From assembly GCA_014898425.1 (NCBI GenBank), contig RCSZ01000005.1, positions 1,240,001 through 1,304,000 of the forward strand: DNA of 64,000 bases, given 5' to 3'. Below are positions 1 through 12,512 of the stretch, in pieces (within the stretch, counting starts at the first letter, position 1; the number at the start of each line of letters is the position of its first letter). Made by a program: the position numbers and the translations under genes. The notes under the pieces were generated by a model, which was not told the origin of the DNA, made no database searches, and saw nothing but the letters and a program-made list of their open reading frames with translations. Origin of the DNA: Botryotinia globosa (taxonomy: Eukaryota > Ascomycota > Leotiomycetes > Helotiales > Sclerotiniaceae).

Positions 1-3000
1 GCGGGATTTGAGCGATGAGTTATTGGAATACCTCAGACGCTCAGATGCTAAAGACTTTTCCGCCACCAAAGAGTTTGTTCATACTATCTTGCAAACAATC
101 CAACCCCATCTACCTCCTTGTGACACCGCTCAATTCAAGCATTTCGCAGAACACAATTCTCAACTGCTGCAGTTTCTATCCCTTATCTCGGGATATATCA
201 AAAGTCGCCGTTTAGCTGAAGAGTCAATTCCAGAGCGTGATGATGATCCCATGGATATCGACGATGAAATTTCTAGCCAGAGAAGTAACTTGTCAACGGA
301 AGCACAGAGATTGAACATTCCTAGGCGAGCTATGGCGCTGGAAATGAGTTCTTCGTCTTTTTATATAGATACAATAGGCCGACTGATGTTGACCGCCGAC
401 CTGAACGAGTCTTCTGAAAGCTGTGTAGTATCAAATTCTTTTATTGAAGAGCTGGTCTCTATGAAGCATGAAGAACTACTCTCGTGTCGTCCACTTATGC
501 GCAGTATGCTTGAGTCAGATCTCATTCTGAATGAGATAGATGCATATCGCATATTCGAGCGCGTGGGACAGATTCTTTCATCAGATGATTTCCTTGCCAG
601 CGAAGTTGCCATGTGCGCATGCTTGGACGTAATGATAGGACTTTTGCCTTTCTGGTCAATGGAAGAGCAGAATTCTTTTGTGAATCACGCTAAGCAATTG
701 TATGATTGGTTTATAATGCGGATCCGGCGAAACGCCGATTCCACAATCGTGCAGCTAGGCATTGTCAATCTGCTATTACAACTGTTGCGGGTAAATCAGA
801 ACTATGGAAATGCCCCTTCCCAGCCCTCACCGCGTACAAGTCTATTGGAGCTCCTAGAGAAAGGCAATACTGCTACTAAATTCTTCATTGGCGATCAGAT
901 TTCGACAATATTCGAACTCTTTACGCTGAAGGAGCATGACAAAATCTTTGTAGATGTGCTTGCACTTTTACCTTCTGCACCAGAACTGTGGGAAGGGATC
1001 GCGTTTCGACTTTACGTCCTGGCAAAACTAGCTTCCCGTTGGTCAACTCTTCTGCGAAGATGCATTTATCATATTTTCGAAATTCCGGGTAGAATTCCGG
1101 GTACTATTCGACATGCTACTCGGTGCTTGTTCGATGTTGCTTCTGCGCTCGCAGTAGACTGTCCGCAGGAGCTCTTCGCATTGTTTGCGCCTCAAATACT
1201 CTATACTTGGCTCGAGGCAGAGGCGATAGAGGACATACCATACCAAATCTTTGGCTTTGACACTCTCGGCAACTTATTGGCATCCGTTCAGGAAGAGGTT
1301 TCCGCTTTGATAATGATGCGGGGTGATGATGCTCAACTAGAACACCTTGCTGAATTGCTGAAGATTCCTGTTGTCAAACTGCTTGAGAAATGTTTTGCCA
1401 AAATCACGGCATACTGTATTGCTAACGAGATAAGCATATCACCTTCGAGTGGCAAGAAACATAAAGGTGAGCATCGGCTGAAAACCTGTCTCGGTGAGGA
1501 ATTGTACTTGGAATGCGTCAATCTGCATTTCACAGATATACTTGCAACCCTGTTTAATGTTATAGATCAAGAGCAATACGTGGAAAAGTCATTTGCCAAA
1601 GAGGAGAGCTTAGGATATGCCGCAAAAATTATGGGAGAGATCAAATCTCTGAGCTCGTCTGAGATGATCTTGCCTCCCAATCAGCAACCTGCATTCAAGG
1701 CAAAGTACCTCTTTCACGAAATCAAACTCTTGTGTAAGAGAACAGTGCATGAGGCAGGTGATCTATACACCCCAAGCTTAGTAGCTTTCATTTCTAGAAG
1801 ACTACTGAAGACTATTCACCCTGCACTTGGTTCGCTGCATGCTTGCTCGGTGTTGCGAAAGCTTCGTGTTCTTATCTCACTTGCCGGAAGCGCTGTAACT
1901 GAAGGTTATCCTCTGGAAATGCTTATAAGATCCATAAGGCCCTTTCTCAAGGATCCTGAATGTGCTGATGATGCTATTGGCATTCTGCAATATCTGCTGA
2001 GTCATGGTTCTGAGCATCTAAAGCTCTGCCCATCTTTTGTTGCAAGCATTACCCTTTCGATACTCGGATCTCTGCGCGTATTCATGCAGGAGCGTAGGTC
2101 TAGCACAACCCAGGAAAGTCAACACCAAGCGACAATGTCCAAAGCCCAGAAATTTCACCTCTGGGTTGGGGAGTATGCCTCTCGTTATGAATCTCCTGTT
2201 CTAGCGGGGTCTCTGAGTTCGAGTTTCAAAGCTCTCGTTGCCTCTGCCCAGGAGGTTCGAGCAATTGGAAATGCTGAAAGGGGAACCGTAGAGAGTAGAT
2301 TGCTGGACCGGCTACTAGAGGACGAAAAAAATGGAGGCGCGTTATTAACTCTGCCCGCTCGGAGGCTCGCGCTCAGTATGCTATGCTCCGAGTTTGAATG
2401 CCCTGCCTCCTACCGGAGTGATATATACGGTGAGGATGCAGCTGCTGAAGGAATGGCTGCTGTTGTATGGAAGTCCTGCAGAGGGAATTCTTCCAACAAA
2501 CAATATATGTCTTGGGCTGCGCGGGTTCTTGGAAGAGCCTTTGCGGCTACTGGGCATGTGCACCAGGAGCTTTTGCAGGAATCCACTTTGTCAAAAATTA
2601 AGGAACTGAAAATATCATCTAAAGTCAGTTCTTACTCAAGAGCATGTATATTGAGTCTTTTACAGTCGTTGATCTTGGGGGATAATGGCTCGACGGTGGG
2701 AATTGTCGAAACGGCTTTGCGTATCATTGTTACGACTTCAGACGCGCAGATTTTGGAGATTGGCCGTCAAATTCTATCGCCCCCAGTATTTGAAGCGTCA
2801 GCGTGGAATCCTTATCCTGTTCCTCCATGTGAGATGGTAGGACCTACAGATGACAAGGATAGCTTAAGGAAACATCTCGAGGCAGATTGCATTCTTTCTC
2901 CTAATTGGTTAAGAGATCTCTCTATTGCGTTGGTCAGAGCTGTCCCTAGAGATCCCATACTGTGCGCTTTAGCACCAGTTCTTAGAAATGTGCCAGACTT

Positions 3001-6000
3001 TGCTGATCAAGCATTCCCGTTCATCCTTCACCTCGTTCTCTCTACAGATTCGCCTGCACAAAAGAATAACCGTAATCAAATATCTAATGCATTTTCGGTG
3101 TGGTTCTCCAGAGGACAATGCGTCGAAAGGAACAATCTAAAGGCTATAATTAATTCGATTTTGTATTTACGGACGCAACCTCTGCCTCACGAGAAGTCTT
3201 CAGCGGATCGTCTGCATTGGCTGGATCTTGACTACCTCAAAGTCGCCACAGCCGCCATACATTGTGGGATGTTCAAAACGGCTTTGATATTCGTTGAAGA
3301 ACACCATTTGATCCCAGTAAAATCGTCTAGACGGTCTTCAACGACCAAAGATGGCGGTGAGACCCCCGAGACACCCACAGACTTGCTTCTCGCAATTTTT
3401 GAGAACATTGACGATCCAGATCTATATTACGGGGTGCAGCAAACAGCCAGTTTAAGCACCATATTAGCGAGACTGGAATATGAGAAAGATGGGCCTAAAA
3501 GTCTTGCTTTCAGAGGTGCACAATATGACAGCCACGTTAAGCAGCGAGACCCCAGAGCTGCCCAGGATGCGCAATCTCTTGTTAGTGCATTGGATATGCT
3601 TAGCCTTAGTGGACTTTCTCACTCTTTGCTGCAAGCACAACAGGGTTCTGGAATAGCTGGCACATCTTTAGATTCTATGTTTCGCACCGCACGTAAGCTA
3701 GAACAATGGGATATCCCTGTTCCTACCAGCGATAATCACTCAGTCACTCTCTATAAAGCTTTCCAATCAGCTCATGTTGCTACAACCCGTGGATCTTTCA
3801 TGAAAGTAATCAACGAAGGACTTGAGGGGACAATGGAACGACTCGTGCGAGATGACCTCAGCGCCAGTGCTCTTCACGAATCTCTTAGAACCCTAGCAGC
3901 TTTTTCCGAAATGGATGAAGTACTTAGCTCTCGGGGATCTGAAGAGTTTGAAGAGATTATGTCAAGGTTTCGAAATCGTTCCGAATGGATGAAGACGGGG
4001 AGGTAAATAATCCCTATACAATTTACCATAATCATAGCTAATACGAAGATAGGTTTGATGACATTAGTCAGTTGATTTCTTGTCGAGGGACAACTTTAAG
4101 CACCTTAAGCCAGCAACCGCGTCTTCGAGACATACTCAATCTCTCCTCCAAAGATACCAGACTAGTCGAGGTACATGTTGCCCTCATGGCTTCATCACTA
4201 AATCGTGACCACGGTGCCTTACAAGAATCTTTATCTCTGACAACTTCTTTGATTGATCTTATCAAACCGTGCCAGTCTCTTGGTTTAAACATTGAAGCTG
4301 CCGTTCATATGGAGACCGCAAATGCCTTGTGGGAGCAAGGCGAAATGACGTCCTCGATAGGTATATTACGAACTTTGGACAACGCATCCTTCCTAAAAGC
4401 GCAGACTATATCTGTTGGCCGTCCTGATCTCTTATCAAAGATTGGTCACCAAGTTTCCGAAGCCAGACTTGAGAAGCCTGATAGAATCATTGAGAGATAC
4501 CTAAAACCTGCCCTTAAGGATTTGAAAGGTTCCGATGGCTATGAAGCTGCGAAAGTTTTCCATCAATTTGCCGTGTTTTGTGATCAACAACTGCAGGACC
4601 CTGATAGTTTGGAAGATTTGGAGCGAATGAAGAAGTTAAGCGAGATGAGATCTAATGATGTCGCTGACTACGAGGAACTTTTGAAGAATGCAACATCTTC
4701 ATCAGAGAGACAAAGACATCAAAGTTATCTCAAGAAAGCCAAAACGTGGCTCGGACTAGACGAGCGAGAATATCGCCGCCATTGCTCCAACAGGGACGAA
4801 TTTCTACGCCAATGCCTGGAAAATTACCTTCTCTCATTAGCTGCTTCGGACAATCATGATAGTAATGCGCTGCGAGTCACCGCTCTATGGCTTGAAAACT
4901 CTGCAGAGAATTTTGCCAATGAAGCTGTAGCCAAAGTCTTGCCCAAGGTGCCTAGTCGAAAATTTGCTACGCTCATGAACCAGCTCAGTTCCCGGTTGCT
5001 TGAAAACGACTCAAAATTTCAGCAGCATCTCTTCGGTCTAGTTCTACGGATCTGTATGGACCATCCATACCATGGCATGTACCAAATATATGCTGGGTCC
5101 CACAGTCGGCCAAATACCAAGGATGAAGTAGCTATCTCGAGAAATAAGGCAACCCTCAAGGTTTCAGAGCAACTACAAAGAGCTGAGAGTTCGCGGGCAA
5201 TTTGGACTGCGTTGAATTATGTTATTCAGCCGTATACTCAGCTTGCGGGCGAGAAAGATGATCAGAAGTACAAAACAGGCAAAAAGCTCTCGATTAAAGA
5301 TTCCCCCTGGGGTCTGAGACTCAACAACATTCTAAAGAAGTACCCAATACCTCCTCCGACAATACAAATAAATCTTCGTGCAGATAAAGATTATTCCAAG
5401 GTGCCAAAAATGGTCAGATTCGAGTCGCAGATGAGTATAGCATCAGGAGTAAGTGCACCGAAAATCATCACTGCTGTGGCGGATAATGGAGCGCGATTTA
5501 AGCAATTGGTAAGTGTCCAACATATTGGGAGTCACTATTATAGCTAACGTATCTTAGGTAAAAGGTGGCAATGATGATCTGCGCCAAGATGCCATCATGG
5601 AACAGGTATTTGCTCAAGTTAGTGAACTCTTGAAAACGAATAGAGCTACTCGGCAGAGAAACCTAAGCATCAGAACCTACAAAGTCCTACCATTGACCTC
5701 CATAGCTGGAGTCATTGAATTTGTGCCCAACACAATTCCTTTGCATGAATATCTCATGCCAGCACACGAGCGCTTCAATCCAAAAGATCTGAAAGGGAAC
5801 GCGTGTCGTAAAGAGATTGGGGAAGTCCAAGGTCAACCAACTGAAGTACGAATCAAGAAATATAGATGGGTCATTGACCGTTTTCGTCCCGTTATGCATT
5901 ACTTCTTTACAGAGCATTTTAACGATCCCGACGAATGGTTCACCAAGCGTCTAGCATACACTCGTAGCACAGCTGCTATATCGATTCTAGGTCACGTTCT

Positions 6001-6633
6001 CGGACTGGGCGACAGGCATGGTCACAACATTCTTCTTGATTTTGAGAGCGGTGAGGTAGTACATATTGATCTCGGTGTGGCTTTTGAAATGGGTCGGGTT
6101 CTTCCGGTCCCAGAATTGGTACCTTTCCGTCTCACTCGCGATATTGTCGATGGGATGGGCATAACAGAAACCGAAGGTGTATTCAGACGCTGCTGCGAAT
6201 TCACTCTTTCCGCTTTGCGTAAGGAAGTTTATAGTATCATGACTATTCTTGACGTTCTGCGATATGATCCATTATACAGCTGGTCTATATCACCTGTGCG
6301 ACTTGCAAAATTGCAGGTGGCGCAGAGTGTTGCGCCGGAACCTGGTATGGGACACGAGAGAGGGGGTGAAAGGTTAACTGTCAACCAACCGAGTGAAGCT
6401 GATAAAGCTCTGACCGTGGTCAACAAGAAATTGTCAAAGACGTTAAGTGTAGAGGCCACAGTTAATGATTTAATCAATCAAGCGAGGGATGAGAAGAATT
6501 TGGCAGTTTTGTATTCAGGTATGTTCCTTCCCCCCTATCTCTCATATATCTTCATCTAATATGCCGATATTATCTATTATCTATTTAAAGCGAACGCTGA
6601 TCAATATCTATAGGTTGGGCTGCATACGCGTAG
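1..6633 (+). CDS. tel1: TEL1/ATM-type PI3K-like protein kinase (5' partial)
   Basis: This is the 3' part of a Tel1 (ATM) checkpoint kinase, which signals DNA double-strand breaks and maintains telomeres in the nucleus. The reading frame is open to the left edge, so the N-terminus lies outside; 2145 residues are visible. Exons read as 1-4002, 4053-5508, 5558-6518 and 6614-6633, with donors gtaaat, gtaagt and gtatgt. The N-terminal two thirds are helical HEAT/FAT-like sequence with no strong motif. The kinase core is clear: GGNDDLRQD just after the third exon starts, the catalytic loop [14 protein letters not shown] near 6005-6045, and HIDLG in place of DFG. The C-terminus, [16 protein letters not shown], is a FATC tail. 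The final exon is only 20 nt and supplies the last six residues. ATR or TOR are less likely, because the kinase and FATC sequences read as ATM/Tel1. Confidence 0.93.
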
Positions 6634-6990
6634 AGGGTAGCTAAGCTGTGTATCATATTTGCGGCAAATGTTCATAATATCAATTGCTTTATTAGCGGGC
6701 ATAGCTTGGTGTTATAGATTAGCGAATCTCTCCAAAATAAAATCTGCGATAGATAGTCGTCATCTTAATGATTTATATGAAGCGGAAATAATGGATATCT
6801 TTTGATTTGTGAGAGGTTGGCGAATGGAAATTACCTATTTTAAAGTGCACTGTTAACCGTCTCGCAAACAACATTCATTCACTTCGATGTAATGAAACTA
6901 GGTAAATCCAACGATACAACAGGGTATCATTGACTCTTGAGGCCAGAATAGGGTGTCGTATTGCACTAACTAGGTATCACTAAGAAACTT
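6634..6990. other. TEL1 3' flank, no gene seen
   Basis: This 357-bp stretch follows the TEL1 stop. I see no conserved ORF, RNA gene or repeat in it. It probably holds the 3' UTRs of TEL1 and of the small minus-strand ORF that converges on it. Confidence 0.5.
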
Positions 6991-7197
6991 CTAGAATTGA
7001 ATATCGAACAGCCTTTTTTCGTTCCTGTTTCCCCTAAATGCGCCCGTTCCGGTCAACCATAATTCTCTTCCTCCCAAGATCTTAAAGCAATAGTCGGCCG
7101 GCTTACTGATCATTGGGATATTGCATGTGTTGCACATAGGTACTTCGTCGCCGGTAAGCAGGATCGCGTTGCAACTGGAGCAATACCAGAGCGCCAT
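6991..7197 (-). CDS. Small zinc-ribbon-like hypothetical protein (68 aa)
   Basis: A 68-residue ORF starts at an ATG at 7197 and opens with MALWYCSSCNAILL. It has two CxxC pairs (CSSC at residues 6-9 and CNTC at 22-25) about a dozen residues apart, the layout of a minimal zinc ribbon. No signal peptide or membrane segment is visible. The frame stays open upstream of the ATG, but that part reads as low-quality sequence, so I chose the internal ATG directly before the Cys motif. I do not recognise a family. The clean CxxC spacing and the convergent position to TEL1 favour a real gene, but a chance ORF is possible. Confidence 0.38.
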   Translation of the reverse strand: MALWYCSSCNAILLTGDEVPMCNTCNIPMISKPADYCFKILGGRELWLTGTGAFRGNRNEKRLFDIQF

Positions 7198-8985
7198 GTT
7201 GTATTGGAGATGCAAGTTGTTTTGATGTGGTGCTTGAATGTATTTCTTCTTCGCGAAGATACTTGTATGTAGTAGGGTGTACGTTGCTGGATTGTTCTTT
7301 GCAGAGATGCTTGTAGTAAGGTGTAGGTTTATGAATTGTTTGTTTGGAAAGAAAAGATCGAGCACTTCTTATGTACAAATTTTGCACACATCATTCACTG
7401 AAATTCTATTTAGGAGCTGTACGATTGGTTTCAGACATTCCACTCAGACTGATGCTCGTGTATCATTCATTTTGATTCCATTCAAACAAGACACAGGCAG
7501 TACTCGACATTCGTGACTTCGGATACGCATTACACTACTGGACATGCATTGGTCCGCCCTTGATACCCAGATTTACTCTTCCGTATGCCAGTTCCTTTTG
7601 TTGCATGTCTTATACGAATCGGATGGGCTTTCTATTGGCTGGATCAAGACCTGCGTCTTAACCCAGACCCCATATTCGCTCTTGTATATGTGATTTCGGG
7701 ATCACTGCTGAGATAAGTATTTTATTGGTCCCGTCAAGATATCTATATTCACTCTCAAATATCAAATTACTGATGACATTGAAACTCGGCTCTGCTCTGG
7801 CTTGGTTAAACTTAAACGGCTTTACTCATCGATTATTTCAATATCTCGAGATGAGTATTAGTGCTAACAGTTCAAAGAAATTGTCCCATTCGATTTGACT
7901 ATTTGCTACGAAGTTTGTTGTACATATCTAGCAAGGAATCCATACACCCTATATACATTGTCAACCTGGGGCAAATTTCTAGAAAGGCATCATTGACTCC
8001 TACGACCTGGTTTTCTCAGACTTTCATGGAATCTCCCTTTCTTTCTCGACCCGAATGAGATGCCAAAAAAATACTCCCACATCACAATATTTCTTCCCAA
8101 TTAGCTGCTATTGGTTCGTACGGACCCTGTCATTGGTTTGTGGGTCCAGATTCATCAACCCCTTTAAGCATAGCCTAAAAGAATTCTCTGCAGTGTCGCT
8201 CCACAACCAATCATGAACCGTAGCTTTCGGTACCAGGACGGAGATACACAAAGGCGGGTGTGGGAGACACTCATGGTCCGCTCCCGATGTCCGTCTGGCA
8301 AGGGCTTCTCAGCCCACATCTCTCGTGTAAGCGAGGAAAACAAAATTACCAAAGGGGGCGGAGTCTCATTGTCTCATTCCATGTGTCAGCCTTACGGCTC
8401 ACACTGCTTACACAATCCCATGAATCGAGACGCTTTTTCTGGCATCTGCCTATCGAATTCTAGAAGGTGACTGGACGCGAAACAAATGACAGTTTCCCGA
8501 AGCCTTTTCGCGAATGTGCATTGACCTATCGGATCTCGCTAGATACGAAATTCATCTCACATGGGTCCGAAAAGGGTAACCAGGAAGTTCGGACGCGTCA
8601 ACGCATGGGATGGGAGTGGGCTGTGTCAGAATGAAATGGTAGCTCGGTTAACACGAGGTATGCTGTTGATATATGCATATTGACATGTTCTCCTGCATGG
8701 ATCCGAGCTTTGATTTAAGATAGGTATCTAGAAAATGAATATCTTATCCTCCATTCCCTTCTCTATCATTATCTATCAGATTCTCCATAATAGTTTATTT
8801 TATCGTTCTTATTTCTTCAATCTTTGCTTTAATCGCTCGTTACTATTAGGTATTTTTTACACTGTGGAAATTTCAATATCGAAACTCGATTTGAATATCC
8901 AGAACTCTTCAGATCACTACATATCAAAAAAGAACTACAAATATTCCTGTTTGGTCTCTAGCACTTAGAAACAGTCTTTGTAAAG
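7198..8985. other. Intergenic stretch, no gene supported
   Basis: About 1.8 kb between the small zinc-ribbon ORF and the RTA1-like gene. Short ORFs here (for example 8213-8470) lack family signals and splice support. A short imperfect duplication is visible around 7248-7330. The part closest to 8985 is T-rich and AT-rich and probably includes the promoter and leader of the RTA1-like gene. Confidence 0.5.
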
Positions 8986-10143
8986 ATGTCTAGCAAGGGT
9001 AGGTTTCTCCCAAGTAAGACAGGTCTTCAAGAACTTACACCCATCTCACAGATGTTAGTTATTACGACTACGACCCATCAAAGGGGGCCGCGATTGCTTT
9101 TGCCATACTATACACAGGCAGTTTTATATACACCCTTTTCCAGTACATATGGCTCAAAAGTTGGTTCTGGTTATTCATGGTGCTAGCGGCAGCTAGTAAG
9201 TCTTACCACATCCTAGACAAAAGATTAGAAGTATGATACTAATACCTAACAGTGGAGTCTGTCGGATACATAGGTCGAGTGGTCTCGGTATATGACACAA
9301 CTAACAGAAGTGAGTAAAGCACGACATGAATATTTCACATACTAACGAATCAGACGCATACATTGTCCAATTTGTTCTCATTTTCCTCGCGCCTGCGCTT
9401 ATGGCTGCGTCTTGCTACATGGCAATGGTACGTCCCTGTCTCTTTTCATCTTGTCCATCATACTGTCTTCCATAACATCAATCTAACTTCACCCCAGGGT
9501 CGGGTCATCTTCCACGTTACTCCCTCCTCCTTCCGAACCGTCAAGAACCTCTGGGTACCACCCCGCTGGATGACACCCATCTTCGTAACTTGCGACATCG
9601 TCGCCTTTCTAATCCAAGTATTTGGCGCCACCTCCGCCACCTCCAAAGACCCAAAGGTTGTTCAACGGGGTTATAATGTCATGAAAGTTGGTCTGGTTAT
9701 CCAATTAGTATGCTTTGGATTTTTCTTGGTCGTTTCTCTGAGATTCCATTTCATCTCCAAGAAATTTGAAAGTTCATGGCCGGATAGACAGTGGAAGAAA
9801 TTGTTGATGGCGATTAACATTGCTAGTGGGCTAATTTTTGTATGTTCACTCCGCGTTTTTCCCTTGTCATCCTGAGTGCCACAGAGTCTGAGTGCTAACA
9901 TATACCCAGGCTCGTTCGATATACAGAATGGTAGAATTCACAACCGGCTTCGATGGATATCTCTCGGTTCACGAATGGAATTTCTATGTCTTTGAGGCCG
10001 CGTTGATGCTTCCGGTTTTGGTTCTCTTCAATCTATATCATCCTGCGAAATTCTTGACAAATGTCGGATGGAGACAGCAGAGAGAAAAGTTGCATCTTCC
10101 TCTGAGTGGATCTAGCTTGCAAGATCTGAGTTCACGGAAGTGA
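8986..10143 (+). CDS. RTA1-family seven-transmembrane protein
   Basis: An RTA1-like protein, a fungal family of multi-pass membrane proteins linked to lipid translocation and resistance to compounds such as 7-aminocholesterol. Six exons join in frame: 8986-8998, 9052-9195, 9253-9309, 9354-9427, 9498-9839 and 9910-10143, giving 287 residues. The first exon is only 13 nt. The joined protein contains YDYDPSKGAAIAFAILYTG, then MESVGYIGRV, then ARSIYRMVEF with an E in the late loop, all typical of the family, and it has about seven hydrophobic segments. All donors fit the consensus (gtaggt, gtaagt, gtgagt, gtacgt, gtatgt). The substrate cannot be told from sequence; the subfamily (RTA1, RTM1 or RSB1-like) is open. 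Confidence 0.88.
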
Positions 10144-10403
10144 GTGTTGATTAGCGATGAAAATCAATGTTCGTATGGAAATGAATACTTTGGGTGAATA
10201 CATTGGAATGAGTAGAGAAACTCAAGAGGAGGACGTTTTGTTTCAGCACAGTTTATAGAAATTATATTTTCGGGTTGGGTAAGACATTGGAATTGAAATT
10301 AAAAAATTTAGGTCTGGCGTTTATTAGTTTGGTAAATCTAGCACGGTCTTCTAACAATGCTTTCGGGGTTTGATCAGAGTGTTCAATGATTCCTTTAAGT
10401 AGA
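10144..10403. other. Convergent 3' spacer
   Basis: This 260-bp spacer lies between the RTA1-like gene and the converging minus-strand hypothetical gene. I see no feature beyond probable 3' UTR sequence. Confidence 0.45.
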
Positions 10404-11160
10404 CTAGTTGCGGGCGTTCATAGGTATTAGTAAAGCCTTTGTGCTAAGCTTCTTTGTGATGACTGAGGATGTTGTAAATTTGATATTCACCACTCTCATC
10501 CTATTCAAGGAAATCGTTGAAGAGATTCTTTGGTGCTCCGAAAACCGTATCAAACAGATATCAAAGTAGTCAGGGTGCATATCAGCTTGATTTATTGTTG
10601 TTGACAAATTGACGTCGTATGCTAATTCATTTTGATCGTATACATTGACACGTACATCGATTGGATTAGCTATTTGCTGTTTACGTTGTGCATTTTGCGT
10701 TGAGCGGCGAAACATCTGGGCTAGTCAATTCCTTATGCTAACCACCCCTCCAGCATATTCTCGGTCCCTATATTTTTGTAACATCTTGATATCGTCTTTC
10801 AATTTATGTGGGCTTGACTTAATATCGTCCAGTTCCTTTTTCAAAAATGGAGAATCGCATTCCAATATCTGTAGTCTTGACTCCCTCTTGCTTAGCATCT
10901 CTTTGACCGTGATGATGTTTATATCGTGGGAATAGCCATGATTCGTGAGTGTATTCCCCTTTGGCTGATTCAAAAGAAGACTGTCCGTTTGATCTTGCGT
11001 CTTATCTTGAGTAGCAGTTGAAGCCTGACCTCCCGAATGATTGGGTGATCCATCAGCTGCCATTTCCTGCTGTAATCATTGTTAGTATAATGTAATGTGG
11101 AACTTGCAACAATTATGACATAGAGATACAAACCTGCTGTAAGCCAGATAGACTCTGCAT
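10404..11160 (-). pseudogene. Hypothetical coiled-coil gene interrupted by an in-frame TGA
   Basis: A small exon 11160-11134 (MQSLSGLQQ) joins through a gtttgt..ttacag intron to an exon starting at 11069. That exon runs on as QEMAADGSPNH and then a charged coiled-coil stretch (residues around LKKELDDIKSSPHKLKDD). It stops at a TGA at 10725-10727, yet the same frame continues directly as LAQMFRRSTQNAQRKQQ and stays open for about 100 more residues to 10404. A bypass intron across the stop would be only 30 nt, below the usual fungal minimum. So either the gene ends at 10725 and the rest is chance, or a nonsense mutation has split one protein. I do not recognise the family. Confidence 0.4.
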
Positions 11161-12355
11161 GTTTCTATGAAAATTGATGCGATGTGGTCTCCAGATGATG
11201 GGTGGTCCAGATCTCAAGAGTGTTCGCCGAAACATCTTGATCAGGTGTAAATACTTGGCGGAGAAATGATGCCAATATCGACGAGTTGCAAATGTATAAC
11301 CTGGAAGAATGGTATATCACTTGAGTTAGTTCGGTGTATTTGTTATAATAATGGTAGATATGATATATGTTGGGGATGAAATGAACAGTCATCAAATAAT
11401 GAATTTGGGAACGGGATCAGAGGCATTGACCCCAGATTTTCCCCAAAACGCTCGAGCCATTTGTAGGGCTGCAGCTGTCGCTGTGCCAGAATACGCTAGG
11501 CAGGGAGGGGGACATACAATAAATCAGATTCCAATTAGATCGCTGTTGAATTGTGGACAACCTTGATTGATAATAGAATAATTCGATTCAATAGAGATAT
11601 CAAACATTGATGAATAGTCTAGTGAGCCAACGAAGAAACTACTCCGCTTCACTAGCTCACTGTTTCCCGTGATTCTAAGATAACCTTTGCTTTTCTCCAT
11701 CTATCCTTATCTACCTAGACAGTAGATTAATGGATAAAATGGTATAGTAAGTGAGGGCTGTTAACAGAATCAGCCCCTACGCGCGAAGATCTGAAGCTCC
11801 CTCCCCGGAGACGTACTCCTCAAATTCACAAAGTCCAAAAGCTTTATTGATGATAGGAGAAGTAGAGTAGAGGTAGAAGAAGAAGCAGAAAGAAAGAGGT
11901 TAGCTCTGTAACTTACTCGTATCATCGCTAATCCATCACCTCCTTTTCCTATCCATATCTCTTCTCACTTCTACTCAACAGACACAGATCATAGGCGACT
12001 TAGATGTCTAAAACTTGAGCGTCCAGAAACCACCAGAGCAGGTAGACAACTATTCGCATCGTTCGATAATTTATGTATCGTAGACATCTAAATTATCAAA
12101 TCATACTGTGATTTGCTTCTTCCACTAGATATCTTTGAGAAAGCACAACTTCCCCATTCTGGGTGTCGTTCGATTCTTCGTGAGACCGATAAATCCCAGG
12201 AAGCCTCTCGACTTTTATAAGATTGAACCTTCTCCCTCTTCATCACGGCAAAAGAAACATCTGTCGGCGAAGTTTCCCCGGCATCCAAATCAACCACCAA
12301 CATCCTTTCCGCTCCACCCATATATAGAAGATCCAAAAGCCAAAGGCCAAAAAGC
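11161..12355. other. Intergenic stretch, no gene supported
   Basis: About 1.2 kb between the split coiled-coil gene and the 5S gene terminator. It includes a purine-rich tract (about 11855-11905, on the plus strand). Short ORFs on both strands lack family signals. Confidence 0.45.
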
Positions 12356-12362
12356 AAAAAAA
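12356..12362 (-). terminator. Pol III terminator of the 5S gene
   Basis: A run of seven T residues on the minus strand directly follows the 5S rRNA 3' end, the usual RNA polymerase III stop signal. Confidence 0.75.
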
Positions 12363-12363
12363 G

Positions 12364-12483
12364 AACATACAACAGTAGGGATTCGCTGGTGGTCACCCAC
12401 CCAACTACTAATCCACCGATCTGAAGCTTGTGTATGGCAGAGCGGACGGGATGCCCAATTCTCTTCAGTCTATGGTCGTATGT
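12364..12483 (-). rRNA. 5S ribosomal RNA
   Basis: Read on the minus strand, this begins ACATACGACCATAG and ends near GTTGTATGTT, the conserved ends of ascomycete 5S rRNA. The internal segments GTAGTTGGGTGGGTGACC and CAGCGAATCCCT are near-identical to known fungal 5S. The ends pair over nine positions (one G-U). The inner arm CTGAAG/CTTCAG and the GGCA/TGCC arm also pair, so the fold is intact. Length is about 120 nt. It stands alone between protein genes, fitting the dispersed 5S arrangement of filamentous ascomycetes. Domain II differs somewhat from the textbook Neurospora type but keeps its pairing, so this is probably a functional variant. Confidence 0.93.
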
Positions 12484-12501
12484 GGCAGAAGAAACTCTAA
12501 T

Positions 12502-12512
12502 TTAAAATATAT
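12502..12512 (-). promoter_or_regulatory. TATA-like element upstream of 5S
   Basis: On the minus strand the sequence TATATTTTAAA lies about 19-29 nt upstream of the 5S start, where external TATA-like elements of fungal Pol III genes sit. Confidence 0.5.

Noticed and set aside
10715..10744. 30-nt intron removing the TGA of the coiled-coil gene
   Set aside because: Too short for a fungal intron, and the donor gtggtt is weak; a nonsense mutation is simpler.
12135..12500. 121-residue plus-strand ORF
   Set aside because: It reads across the complementary strand of the 5S rRNA gene, starts at TTG, and has no family signal.
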